Shown: positions 29,410-40,112 of the stretch, one piece after another
Position numbering within the stretch: the stretch's first letter is position 1
How the letters are laid out: every line of letters starts with the position of its first letter
Translations under genes and position numbers: made by a program
Notes under the pieces: generated by a model
What the model saw: the letters and a program-made list of their open reading frames with translations, nothing else
Database searches by the model: none
Told to the model about the DNA's origin: nothing
NCBI GenBank assembly: GCA_963575745.1
Contig: CAUYUJ010003002.1
Span: 1,289,336-1,353,335, forward strand
Origin: Prorocentrum cordatum
Lineage: Eukaryota; Sar; Dinophyceae; Prorocentrales; Prorocentraceae
Reading direction: 5' to 3'
DNA length: 64,000 nt

Positions 29410-29639
29410 CTGCCGACGCCGGCGACGACGACGACGACACCACCCGAGGCGGCGAGCACAGCGCAGTGGGGTCGGACAACGCCCTCCTGGAGCCCAGGTC
29501 CGCTATGGAGAACGTGGTTCCTTGGAAGGCCTCCAATAAACCGAAAACCGGACTGACAAAAACCTGCCCTCAACGATCGACCTCCACCCCGTCCGGCCCT
29601 GGACATGATACCCCCAGGCCCCGACCACCCGGAACTCCA
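29410..29639. other. Sequence upstream of the first recognised phosphatase exon
   Basis: CGACGA repeats at 29420-29445 immediately precede the exon a acceptor on the minus strand. No further upstream exon was recognised. Confidence 0.4.
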
Positions 29640-31090
29640 CAATGGGGCTCTCGCCTCGGCGCCGGGCACATTTGTCTTAAACACTGGCAACAGCTTCGAT
29701 GATGAAGGGCGGGTCCTTTTCAAACTGCGCCTCTCGCATTCCGCGTCGCGCGCAATCGTTTGACATTCTGCAACAGCTTTACGGATGGACTGTGGGTCCT
29801 TTTCAAAATGTGTTTGTCGCCGCAGCGCCGAACGCAGTCGCCGAAAAACTTGCAACAATTTCGCGGATGGAGGGCAGGCCCTTTTCAGAATGGGGCTCTC
29901 GTAGTAGCGCCGCGCATACTCGTTCGCCACAGCGCCGCGCACTCTCGCCTTCGCGCGCCGAGAACATTCGCATTAAAGATCGCGAAAGCCTCGCGCATGG
30001 AGGGCGGGCGCTTGTCAAAATGCGCCTTTCACCTCAGCGCCGCGCGCATTCGCATCATAATGTTGCAACCGCCTCGCGGATGGATGGCAGGCGCGCGTCG
30101 AACTGTGCCCCCCCGCTTCAGCTCAGGGCGTATTCGCCCTAAGATGTGGCAGGAGCTTCACGGATGGATGGCGGCGGCTTTCAACGCGCGCCTCTCGCCC
30201 TGGCGTCGCGCGCGTTTGACTTGGAAGTCGGCAGCGCCGACGGAGGGCGCGCCCGCTCCAAAGCGCGCCTCTCACCTCGGCGCTCCGATGATCCGTCGCT
30301 GAAAAGTCTGCAACGCATTCAAAGTTGGAGGGCGGGCCCTTTTCAACGCGCGCCCCTCGCCTTAGCGCTGCTCGCGCTCGCCTGTCAAGTGCGCGAGCGC
30401 TTCGCGGATGGAGGGCGGGTCCTAATCCAGATGCGCCCCTCGCTCTAGCGTCGCGGGGATTCGCCTGGAACGCCTGCAACGCCTCCGTGGATTGAGGGCG
30501 GGCCTTTGTTTCCGACTGCGCCCCGTCGCCTCCTCGCCGCGCGCGTTCGCCAGCGCGGATGGAGGGCGGGCCCCCCTCGAAATGCGGGCCCCGCCGCGGC
30601 GCCGCGCGCGCCCCTGAAAATATGCGGCAGCTTCGCAGCGGGAGGGCGAACTTCTGGTGTTTTCAGATTGCGACCCATCGCCGCGGCGGCCACGGCGCCG
30701 CCTTGAAGCCTTGCAACAGCTTCGCGGGCGGAGGGCGGGCCGCGTCTCAACGCGTGCTTTTCGCCTCAGCGGCGCGCGCTCGTCTCGCGCATGTGGCAGA
30801 GCTTCGCGCGCGAAGGGCGGATCCTCCTCGCGCTGCTTTCCTCGCCTCGGCGCCGCGCGCGCTCGCCTGGAACGCTATCGCGGGGCTCGCGGGCGGGAGG
30901 CGGGCCCTTTTGAAAATGCGGCCCTCGCGCCAATTCTGCGCGCTCGCCCGGCGCGTTTGCGACTGCTTCGCGGCTGGGGGGCAAGCCCTTGTCAGACTGT
31001 GGCTCCCGCGTGAGCGCCGCGCGCGTCCGTCTTGAAAGCGCGCGACCGCTCCGCCGATGGAGGGCGGATCTTCTCCGCACTCGTCGGGGG
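29640..31090 (+). repeat. 82-bp family array, about 18 diverged units
   Basis: The unit is CGGATGGAGGGCGGGCCCTT, TTCAAAATGCGGCTCTCGCC, TCAGCGCCGCGCGCATTCGC, then CTTGAA..TGCAACAGCTTCG. Units are about 80-88 bp, all in the same direction, 60-85 percent alike by eye. Open frames on both strands here are a by-product of the GC-rich unit. Confidence 0.9.
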
Positions 31091-33175
31091 CCCAAGCGCG
31101 GAATGACGCGCCTTGGCCCCGTGCCCGTTCCGTTGCGCACGCGCGCGCGCCGTGCAAAACCGATCGAGAATGCCCATCTTAAGTTCAGCGACTTAATGGC
31201 GAACGCACATTGACCCACTCGCGCTACACGGGCCCCAGCGCGACGCGTTGCACTGCGGCGCAAGGCGCGCCCCTCGTTGCCCGCGAGCGCCCGCGCGCGC
31301 AATGCGAGAGCGATGAACTGTAGCCGTCGCAATTCTGAACTCGGAATGGTAAAACGCAACTGGTTCGCTCGAAACCTGGGGGCCCAAAAACAAAAAATGC
31401 ACTGCGCAACAACGCGCGCGCCGCGCCGACCGATCGCCCGCGCTCGCGCGCCCCCGAATGCGCCGCGCGCGCCCAGAGAGAATGGCCGCCTGGACTTCGG
31501 AGAAAAAAAGACCGACGGAAACCTATAGTCTCGCGCGATCCCCGAGGGCATCAACTAGAAACCGACGCAATGCGACGCCGCGCGCTTCCCGCGTTGCACG
31601 CGCGCGGGCGCGCTCGCGCGCAATGGAGTTAAAGCGGGGAACGACTGTCCGACCATCCGGAACTGATTGGCCGCGACGGACTGCGCAGCTCTGTCTCCGA
31701 AGGCCTCAACGTGAAATCGGGCGCCCTTGCGCCGCGCGCTTCCCGCGTTGCTCGCGCGCGCCCTCGCGCGCGCAACGCCAGAACCGAGAGCGCCGGGCCG
31801 CCCGCACTCCGCGAGCGAAGTGGCGAATGCCATGTTTCCGCTCGCGCGTTGCGGGCCCAGCCGTTGGAAGACGCGCTGCGGCGCGGTCCGCTTTCATATG
31901 CGCCGGGGCCCCCGCGCGGCTCGCTGGCGCTCGCAGGGCACGGCCGTCGCAACTTCGACGAGTGAACGGTTGACGCGGGCTGTCCGCGCGATGATGAACC
32001 CAGATTCATGGAATTATGCATGGCGACGCAACGCGCCGCGACCACAGCTCGCGCGCGCGCGAGCGCGCGCGCGCGGTGGGGGGCCGCGCCGCGTCGCGGA
32101 ACGCGAGTCAAATGATCGGTTCTCGCCGGCCATGTTTCACAATTAAGACGGCCGCTCTGCATTGGTTCTTGCCATGCGCTCGCGGGACTTGAAGAGCGCG
32201 CGCTGCGTCGCAATGCAGCATTCCACGCTGAGGCCCTCATAGTGCGAATGCAAATTTCTCCGGGTCTGAGAGAACCGCTGCTCTCGATGTTGCACCTCGC
32301 GCGCGGGGGCGCGCGCGCGGGCGGCGGGGGCAGCGCGCGGCGTCGCGCCGCATTGGCCCGCGCCGAGACCCTCCGCACTCAAGTGAATCAGTTGGTTTCC
32401 ACTATTCAGCCTTCGAAGTGAAGATGGCCATTCAGCGTTTGCTTTCATATTGCGCACTCAGGAGCGCGCGCCCCGGCAACGCGGGCAGCCGATGGCGTCG
32501 CCATGGATTTGTCCGCGTAGATGCCCCCAGATTACGAGTGACACAATTAGTTTTCGCCATCAGGTTTTCGATGCAAGTTTCCTGCGCTCCACGCGCTCGA
32601 ATTTCGCGCTTGGCGCCCATGGCGACGCGATGCGTTATTCCGCGCTGGGGCCCCCAGGATACAAATTGCACATGCTGTTTCTCGCCGTTGCATGGTTGAA
32701 CGTGAAATGGCCAGACCCCGCAGCTGCTGCACTGCTGGCGCGCGCGCGAGCGATGAGGAGGGCGCGCCGCGGCGCAGCGCGCCACGTCATGGCGAGGCCC
32801 TCTGACTACGGATGGCCCGCGTGGTCTTCGCCTCCCACTTTCTCATGATGGCCGCTGCCAATGTTTCCCGCATCGCGCGCGCGAGAGCGCGCGGAAACCA
32901 TGGGATGCGCAATGCGTTGCGCCCCCGCGTTTGGGCCGCAGGATGGGGGCGAAACCAATCGTTTCCACCAATCAGCCATCGCAACTAGGTCGACCAGCCC
33001 GTCTTCTCGCGCAGCGCATGCAAGAGCGCGCGCAATGAGATGCGCGACGTGGGCAGCCATATACAATTGCTTGATCGGGCCACCAGGGCAGCTGCAACAG
33101 CAGTGGATGCTTCCGCTCAGCTGCCCCCGCTGGTTTTTCCGCATTGCTCTTGCTCGCGCATCTTCATCCCATGTG
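31091..33175. repeat. Degenerate repeat with alternating GC purine/pyrimidine tracts
   Basis: Long CGCGCGCG tracts (for example 31137-31152, 32055-32082, 32295-32325) lie at about 190-230 bp spacing, embedded in loosely similar sequence (GCGACGCGTTGC, TTCAGCGACTTAATGGCGAA and relatives). No gene was recognised. The alternating tracts could adopt Z-DNA. Confidence 0.6.
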
Positions 33176-33228
33176 TTTACATGGGTCTATATATATGTAC
33201 ATATATGTGGTGATATGTGTATATATGC

Positions 33229-33266
<38 letters not shown>

Positions 33267-33335
33267 TTTTTTTAAAAAAAAGAGAAAAAAAAAGAGAACA
33301 AAAAAAAAAAAAAAAAAAAAAAAACAAAAACGCTG
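33176..33335. repeat. TA repeat and poly-A tract
   Basis: TATATA runs at 33190-33262, a T/A stretch, then an A-rich tract to about 33331. This is among the few strongly AT-rich places in the window. Confidence 0.9.
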
Positions 33336-33689
33336 TGCCACAACGCGCGACATCACGTTGTGGCATCACGCGCGATGTCATGGCGCGCGCCCGTATTTTG
33401 TTCGCCGCGGGATCTATGCGGCCCCGCATTAATGCCCCGAACGAATCGAACAAAATGTGCTCGCGCAATCAACTAGCCCTGCGAGCAATTCAACGTTGCG
33501 CCCGAACAGAATAAGCCGAACCTTCACGGCCCCCGCGCGCCGAGATACCCCCCGCCTCCGCCCCCTCGCCCCCCGACCCCCCCAGCGCGCCCCCGACCCC
33601 TCGGCATAGGACTTTCGGAATGCGGAGTGGGCGGAGGGGCGATATCGGTATAACTGGGGGGTCCTTCAGTGCCGCGGGGGGGGCTCACC

Positions 33690-34860
33690 GTCAAGTGTCG
33701 TGGGTGTTGGCGAAGAGAACACCGTGATGTGTTGCACCGGCGGCGGGGCGGAGGCTTCCGGGGAAGCCAGAAGAGGCCGACCTCGTCGAACTCTCCGTGG
33801 GGATCCTGGGGATTCCGCGGAAAGCCAGAGGATGCCTGTGGGCGCTGTTGAACTCTGCGACGTCCGCAATATTTTGCTGTCCGCGTTAGCGATGAAACCC
33901 AATATCAACCCCTGGCGGTGGCCGACCGAGTTCCGGATGACGCGCGCGACCTGTATTTCCTCATCAGAGGGTGGCAGCGCGGAAATCGCAAGTAAGACTC
34001 GCATCCGAAAACAAATTCTGACCGCAGGAGCGCGGGGGGGGCCCGAGCGCCGCGCTCGCCTCAGCATCATCTGTCAGGGGCCCCTGGCCTCAGCGAAACG
34101 GGGCGAAGCCCGCGCGCTCAACCTTCTCGTCAGGGGCGAACCAGCTGGAGTCCCAGTGGATCGCGGACAGGCGCCTGTGGATGGACCTCGCTCGCCTCCG
34201 CGCGGCCGCGACCACCTGGCGGAACGCGTCCGGAATATCAGCCCTGACCTCCGCTGCGGACAGGGTCGCGCCTTGAACGACCGATGGAGACATGGTGATG
34301 CCCGTGTTCCGCGGCCCCCTCCCAGGGCGCGCTGCGATGATGAGTTCGGGGCGAACCCGGCCGCGGCGGCGATGGAACGGCAGCGGCAGCGATGCCATTT
34401 CCTTCTGTGATGCCTCATGCGGAATTATCGGGCCCACAGCCCGCTCCACTTCAGTTCATCCGTCTCGAGGGCCCAGCTCTCGCGAACCGCAAAGCGCTGT
34501 CTGATCGTCTCAACTGGCGCTATGCCAGGAGCACCGAGAGATTCCTGAATATGGTTTTTCCCAGCCCCCTCACGTCCTCAATCTTCTCGCAACCCTGGAA
34601 AAGCAGGTCCGCGATGCTGACAATTCTGGAAGTCTCGGACGCCAGGTGGGTCTTCCAAGGAAGGCCGGGCCTCGGCGTCATGGCGATGCTGAGGCCCGCT
34701 TCAACGGCGCTCACGAGGAGGAGCGCCTGGCGCGACATCCTGACGGTGTGTATGAGGGCTGGGATGTCTGAAAGCCTACGCGCCCGAAGGCACCACTGCT
34801 GAATTGTGTTGGGCCCAAGGCGGCTCCTGGAGCGGAAGGGGTGAGGGGTGCGAGGAGAAA
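33690..34860 (-). pseudogene. Unrecognised decayed coding block
   Basis: Three minus-strand segments in different frames look protein-like: about 34802-34440 (with KTHLASETSRIVSIADLL and ETIRQRF, over 110 codons), 34449-34090 (with VRADIPDAFRQVVAAARR), and 34020-33840 (with EEIQVARVIRNSVGH). Their order and mixed composition suggest one former reading frame broken by frameshifts. No family was recognised. A retroelement is the likeliest source. Confidence 0.4.
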
Positions 34861-34954
34861 ACTCCGGCTATACCCCCGCATCTTCCAGCAAGTCCTTGGG
34901 AATGATGAAGACCCCAACGCGCTGCCCAATGGTTTCTCGAGAGTTCCCTGGGAC

Positions 34955-35032
34955 TCCCGCGGCGCTAAGGCGAGAGACGCAGTTTGAAATGAACCCGCCC
35001 TCCATCCGCAAACCCCTCGCAAACGCCTAAAA
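34955..35032 (-). repeat. Single 82-bp family unit, reversed
   Basis: GGCGCTAAGGCGAGAGACGC, then CCCGCCCTCCATCCGCAAAC is the reverse complement of the 29640-31090 unit. Confidence 0.7.
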
Positions 35033-35089
35033 AGGAATGTGCGCGACGGAGGCGAGAAGTACACCTTGCGAAGGACCAGCCCTCCTTCC

Positions 35090-35420
35090 GTGCAGCTGCT
35101 GAAGGACCATTGGAAATTCCTGCAGGACTCCTTGGGTTCCTGGAAACATCCGTCGGGTTTCTCTGGGTTCCAAACGATCCCTCAACATTGCAGCAAATTC
35201 CACAAAGGATTGCTGAAGGGTCCCGAAGGACTCCTGATTGAGGAGTCCTGGGAACTCCTGCAGGATTGCTGCCTGCTCCTGGGGGTCGTGGGGAGTCCTG
35301 AAAGTTCCTCGAGATGCCCTCAAGAATTCCTTTGGGTCCCCTCAAATTCCCTGCAATTCTGTAGTTCCTGGAAAAATCCAGAAGGATTCTTGGTAGATTC
35401 TGGGAAATCTGTTTTTCTCC
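35090..35420. repeat. Degenerate GGATTCCTGGAATT-type repeats
   Basis: Short loose strings TTCCTGCAGGA, GGACTCCTTGGGTTCCTGG and relatives at 20-30 bp spacing. Confidence 0.55.
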
Positions 35421-36319
35421 CGCCCCTCAATGTTTCATTCTGCCAGTGTTGACGGCATCGTTCGGTCGCTTCCTTTCTTACACTTAATTAATTTCGGATG
35501 TGCTAACGATCGCACCAGGGGGTCGATAATTGCATCATGCGGTTACGCATGCTCTACTCGAGGCTGTGGTGTTCCACCGCTGGTCCGCGGCAGCTGCGGC
35601 GGCGGCGGAGCCAGGCATGGCGGCGACGACGATGCCGACGGCGGCTGCGACTGCGTCGACGTTATGATGCATCTGCGAGGGACCTCGTCTGTCCCATCGC
35701 GCCGCTATCCGCGCCGAGCCCGCGTCGGAAACATGTCGAACTTGTCGAATCCGCGCCGGATGCGCATCGAATCCACGTCGAACGCGCGTCGAATCTGCAC
35801 CGGGCCCACGTGGGGCACAAAAGCAGGATTACAGTTTTTAGGGCAGACACCTCCTCGGGTGCGCGTCCCGAAGAAGGTATCGAAGCCAATCCGGCCGGGG
35901 CCCAGAAAAAAAGGCCCCCCTGGGACACCCCAGACAGCGGAACCGAGGGACGGGCAGCGGCGTGGTTACTTCCTGCCTCGGGGGTACACGTCGCTCATTG
36001 TTTTAATCGCGCTCATTTCTAATTGTGCTCGTTTCTTATTGTTCCTGGCCCCCTAGTGGCAAGGAAGAGGCCCAGGACAGAACGATTAGAAATGAAAGGA
36101 TCTTGGCCCCGCAAAGACCCAAAGAACCTACGAAGAGTTAGACATGAACAATGTGTAGACCGATACCCCTTTAGCACCGCGCTCTTTGACCGAGAGAACG
36201 CGGGAGGACAGACTGGGCGGGCGCAGACCCCCGCAACAAAAAATGCGGCCGTAAGTCCCTCCTCGAGAATCGCACAGACGCGATTCGCCAATCGGCCTTG
36301 CAAGGCAGGGGTTCTGTAG
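35421..36319. other. Unassigned sequence
   Basis: GTCGAATCC/CATCGAATC strings cluster at 35715-35800. No coding was recognised on either strand. Confidence 0.4.
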
Positions 36320-36553
36320 TTGGGCAGGGACCGACCGTCCCGGCACTCCTAGAGTCCTACCACGACATGTTCTTAGAATCCCAAAAATGTTCGAATAACA
36401 CAAACAATGTTATTAGAACTTGAACACGATGTGTTAAAACAAGACAGCATCAACCAGAAATGTTCTAAGAACATGTCGTGAAAACCGCAACAGGTGCTTA
36501 GAACATTGTTTGGTAGGGCTATAGGCGAGCCAGGACGCTTCGCCACTGCTTGA
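36320..36553. mobile_element. TIR-A element, copy 3
   Basis: 234 bp, very similar to the copy at 21935. TIRs of about 58 bp and internal GTTCTAAGAACA palindromes are intact. It starts TTGGGCAGGGACCGACCGTC and ends CACTGCTTGA. Confidence 0.9.
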
Positions 36554-36724
36554 CTCCGAGTGCACCCTCGGAGGAGGAGGCTCGATGCTCGATCTGGGGG
36601 CACTCCAGGAACCACTCGCTCCACTCGTGGCAGATGGGCTGATGCTGCGCCGAACACCCGCAGACTTGTCCCGAGCTTGAGTCGAGCTTCAGTCGGACTG
36701 GAGTCGAGCATGCCAGCTAGATTA

Positions 36725-36951
36725 GAGGCCTCCTATACGTAGAGGGGGTCCAAGTAGATGGGGTGGGTCAGAGTCTTGCACCGCATCGCCGATGCATCGG
36801 CGATGCATCGGCGATGCATTGGCGACGTCGGCAAGGCGTCCGCGACGCTGGCGTGACAGAACTGGGCTCCACATCCGGTCGCATCGGCGATGCAGCGGCG
36901 ATGCGGGCCGATCCCCCGACCCCATCTGCTCGGACCCCACCTGGGAGGCCG
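36725..36951. mobile_element. TIR-B element, copy 1
   Basis: About 227 bp. Ends GGCCTCC..CAAGTAGATGGGG and CCCCATCTGCTCGG..GGGAGGCC are inverted. The inner parts CGCATCGCCGATGCATCGGC are also palindromic. It borders the candidate exon at 36965-37131. Confidence 0.75.
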
Positions 36952-36964
36952 AGATAGGTGGGCC

Positions 36965-37131
36965 CCAGAGAGGTCCCCGGAACGAACATCCGAGGAACGG
37001 GTTCCTGGAACTTCCCCTCTTGCAGCATCTGCAGCAGCTGCAAGAGGCCGTCCCAGTCCGGCTTGGCGCCGGGCTCGGCCCCTGACCGCGGCCGGGGCAG
37101 CGGGCGCCGCGTACGCGCAATCTCTTCCGTC
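36965..37131 (-). CDS. Candidate exon of an unidentified protein
   Basis: Acceptor CCGCAG/GACGG at 37131. One base, then an open frame reads TEEIARTR, GAKPDWDGLLQLLQML and GKFQEPVPRMF. This mix of acidic, aromatic and Gln residues is unlike the repeats around it. The 3' limit is uncertain (GA donors are possible near 36985-37000) because TIR-B begins there. It may belong to a separate minus-strand gene or be an upstream exon of the phosphatase gene. I do not recognise the family. Confidence 0.45.
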
Positions 37132-37194
37132 CTGCGGCCCTTGCATCCTGATGCCGATGCTGATGCTGATGTCCCATCTCCTCTTTCTCCTCTT

Positions 37195-37650
37195 CCCTCC
37201 TCTTTCTCCTCCTCCTCCTCCTCCTCCTCCTCCTCCTCCTCCTCTAGCTCCTCCTCCTCCCTCTTCTGGCTGGTTCTACCGCCTTATGCTGCTACGGATA
37301 TTCCTCCCGCCTCCTCCTCCTCCTCCTATTCCTCCGTCCCCTCCTATCCCTCAACATCACAATCGTCATGCTCCCCCTGCTGCTGATGATCCTGCTCCCT
37401 CCGCCTTATCTCCATGATCCTCGTCCCACTCTCCTCATCCCTCTCCTCCGAAGCCTACTACCTCGCCTGCGAACGCTTCCTGCGATTCCTCCTAGTTCTC
37501 TGCAAACAGCAGGAGGGAGGGAAGAGGGGAGGTGAGGAGAACAGGCAGGATGAGGAGGGGGGAGGGCAGAGAGGAGGAGGAGGAGGAGGAGGAGGAGGAG
37601 GAGGAGGGGGAGGAGGAGGAGGAGAAGGAGGAGGAGGAGGATAAGAACGG
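37195..37650. repeat. CTC and GGA microsatellites
   Basis: (CTC)n at about 37197-37262 and 37310-37330, (GGA)n at 37570-37640, with CTC-rich sequence between. Confidence 0.9.
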
Positions 37651-38264
37651 GGGAGGGCCAGAGTACGGTCGGATTTGATTGGAGAGGACACGAAAGATGA
37701 CACAAGACCCTTCCGAAGGCCACATCGCCATAGGAATGTAAGAAGGCACGTGTCGCGAGGCACTGGACACAAAGGTACCCTTGATCTGGCAGGGTCGACC
37801 TACTAATCTGGGCCGCCTGTAAAGCCAATATCCGTCAACGATGCTGCACACCCTCGCGTTTCAAGTCCTTTCCTCAAAAATCCCTATAAGCCTCCCTTGC
37901 CGTTGCCAAACAAAAACACCCCCATTACAAGATCAGCGCCCCATGGGCCCGCCTGCCATCCAGGCGAGGGCCGCGTTCTACAAAGGAGCTCTCCTTGCAG
38001 CTTTCCAGCGAGCGATAAAGACAAAAGAAGAGGCATGTGACGGCACAGTCCAGCCAAATGCCAAACGATATCCCCGTTTTCGAAAACGACCGCCCCCATC
38101 TGCGCACTGAACTGCTGCACAGGTCCAAACTCCGAGGCAATTATCTTCGAGGAAACCTCGAGAGAGCACCCGCATGTCGGCAAGAACCAGCCTCCATCCG
38201 CTCAGCACTTGCAAGTTCAGGTCGGATGAGCGGGCTCGGTGGCAGCTCATGGGAATCTCCCATG
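37651..38264. other. Unassigned sequence with one 82-bp-like fragment
   Basis: 37942-37995 (CCGCCTGCCATCCAGGCGAG, GGCCGCGTTCTACAAAGG) resembles a reversed 82-bp unit. Otherwise nothing was recognised. Confidence 0.4.
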
Positions 38265-38430
38265 CCATCTTGTTGGTCGACGGTAACCGACGCTAGTCGA
38301 CGCCAGTAGACGGTGATCGGCGACTGATCGACGCTGGCCGACGCCAGTCGACGCTGAATCGGCGCTATCTCATCGACTGCCACACGCTACTCGACGCTGG
38401 TCGACGCCAGAGACGGAACCGAAACGGCAC
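38265..38430. repeat. GTCGACGCTGG short repeat
   Basis: Loose 11-12 bp copies of CGACGCTGGTCGACGCCAG. The last 43 bp (38387-38430) recur at 38701-38743 on the other side of TIR-E. Confidence 0.8.
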
Positions 38431-38436
38431 GTAAAA

Positions 38437-38640
38437 CTGGCGGCGAGCAAGGGGGGGAAGTGAGAAGGAGAAGGCCTTCTCAGAAGGCTCGGAAGTCCCC
38501 CGAGCCTTCTGAGAAGTTTTCTGAGACTCCCCCGGAGACGCAACACACTTCTGAGCAGGCACGAAGGTGTCTGAGAAGACCCGCCGCATTCCGAGAAGGC
38601 CTTCTCATTCTCAGTTTTTCCCCATCGCTCGCAGCCGAGG
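38437..38640. mobile_element. TIR-E element, copy 2
   Basis: 204 bp. Left end GGCGGCGAGCAAGGGGGGGA, AGTGAGAAGGAGAAGGCCTT is mirrored by AAGGCCTTCTCATTCTCAGT..CGCTCGCAGCCGAGG. It contains CCTTCTCAGAAGG palindromes and is of equal length to the copy at 24772. Confidence 0.85.
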
Positions 38641-38855
38641 GAAGTAGGGGCCAGGAACAAAGGGTCAGCGCGTCCACTCGCGTGGCTGGCTTCCCCGGCG
38701 CTACTCGACGTTGGTCGACGCTGGAGACGGGACCGACACGGTACCCAAGACTCCCATAGCTTGCCACCGAAGAATAGGAAAAAAAACAACTGCATAAACA
38801 TTAACTTTCTGCGCTCCGCGAAAAGCGCCAACCAAATATGTTTGTGCCGTTTGTT
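38641..38855. other. Short repeat fragments between TIR-E and TIR-A
   Basis: Includes GGCTGGCTTCCCCGGCGC (38683-38700), again at 39142-39159, and a piece resembling one TIR-C arm (GCATAAACATTAACTTTCTG) at 38794-38813. Confidence 0.6.
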
Positions 38856-39086
38856 TTGAGCAGGGGCCGGCCGTCCCGGTATTCCTATATGCCTACCACG
38901 AAATAGTCTTAGAACCCAGAAGTGGTCGAATAACAGAAACATGTTCTTAGAACAGAGACCCGATGTGTTAAACAATACAGCCCCAGGCAGGAAGGTTCCA
39001 TGCACATTTCGTGCAAACCACATCAGGTTCTTAGAACATTCCTCGGTGGGCCTTTAGGCGAGCCAGGACGCTTGGCCACTGCTTGA
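38856..39086. mobile_element. TIR-A element, copy 4
   Basis: 231 bp, TTGA at both ends. TIRs and internal palindromes are recognisable although several are broken by substitutions. Confidence 0.85.
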
Positions 39087-39279
39087 TTGTCCTTCGAAAT
39101 TCGGGTCTAGGAGCGGGGGGTCAGCGAATCAACTCGTGCGGCTGGCTTCCCCGGCGCACCTCCCGCCTTCGGGGGAGGCGCCAACGTGTCGAAGACATCG
39201 ACGCCCCGGGAGGCGGGACCGACACCGGCGGCACGCAGCAGCTGTCCTGAAAGCCACCTTGCCCTGCAGTGCGAGCTCG

Positions 39280-39898
39280 ACCACAAGACACCCTCCACAA
39301 GCAACCCAACCCTGAGACCCCAGGAAGCCCACCGAGTTTTGGCGTGGGAACGGCGCGCGCTTGCCACCGCAGAACCATCGGAACCCGAGACGCCCAGGGC
39401 ACCCTGGAGGCAAGCAGGGTGTTTTTGGGCATGGGTTTTCACAATCACCCCTCCTTTCGTCCGGCCCGACGTCTCCTCGAGCTTCGGGGCGTTGCATTGG
39501 GGGAAAGCTCGAGCGAGCCCCCCACTTGAAGAGGATGCGTCCTCTATCGCTCGAGCCGTGGGGAGCCGTGAAGACGAATGGTCGCGACACGGAGGCGAAA
39601 CGCCCCACTTTGAAAAGGAGCCGCCTTCAGTGACTGCAGCGGCTGCGCACGTTTAACTCGAACTCGCGCGATGCAAAAGCGCGACCGGCGCGCGGCGCGG
39701 AGGCGAGAGCCCCATTCTGGATGCGGCCCGCCTTCCATCTTTGTAACTGTTGGGATTTTCTAGATTCGGGATCATACACAAAAATCGGAAGCCAAACGCC
39801 GGGCCCGCCCTACCGAAAGGTCTGGCGGTCAGACAGTGGCGCGTCATCTAGAAGAGCAGCGGGTGGAGAGATGAGGCAGCAGGAAGAGGCGAGGGGCA
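39280..39898. repeat. Segmental duplication block 1 (first copy)
   Basis: About 620 bp starting GACCACAAGACACCCTCCAC, repeated at 42546-43165 with only about 20 differences by eye. It contains an AAAGCTCGAGCGAG..CTCGAGC hairpin and two reversed units of the 82-bp family (39590-39760). Confidence 0.9.
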
Positions 39899-40112
39899 AC
39901 GACGATGTGATGAATAGAATGTTGTCCAACTTCGCAATGAATTGGCCCTGCAGGACTTTGCGAAACCTGCAAGTGGCCTCGCTCGCTGAGCGCTCTGGGC
40001 CCAAACGGCTACGCATGCGCATATATCACAGCTCAGGGGGACCAGACTGTTACGACAGATTTGTACAATTTGCTCCCTGATGGGCTCTTGCGCCCAAAAG
40101 CTAAGCTACGAA
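39899..40112. repeat. Segmental duplication block 2 (first copy)
   Basis: GACGATGTGATGAATAGAAT to TCACAGCTCAGGGG (39899-40046) recurs at 42129-42266. After a gap of about 35 bp, CTTGCGCCCAAAAGCTAAGC also matches the other copy. In this copy block 2 follows block 1 directly. Confidence 0.9.

Noticed and set aside
29640-31090. Long open frames on both strands across the 82-bp array
   Set aside because: They follow from a GC-rich repeat unit that lacks stops in several frames. Units differ by frame-shifting length changes, so no encoded repeat protein is conserved.
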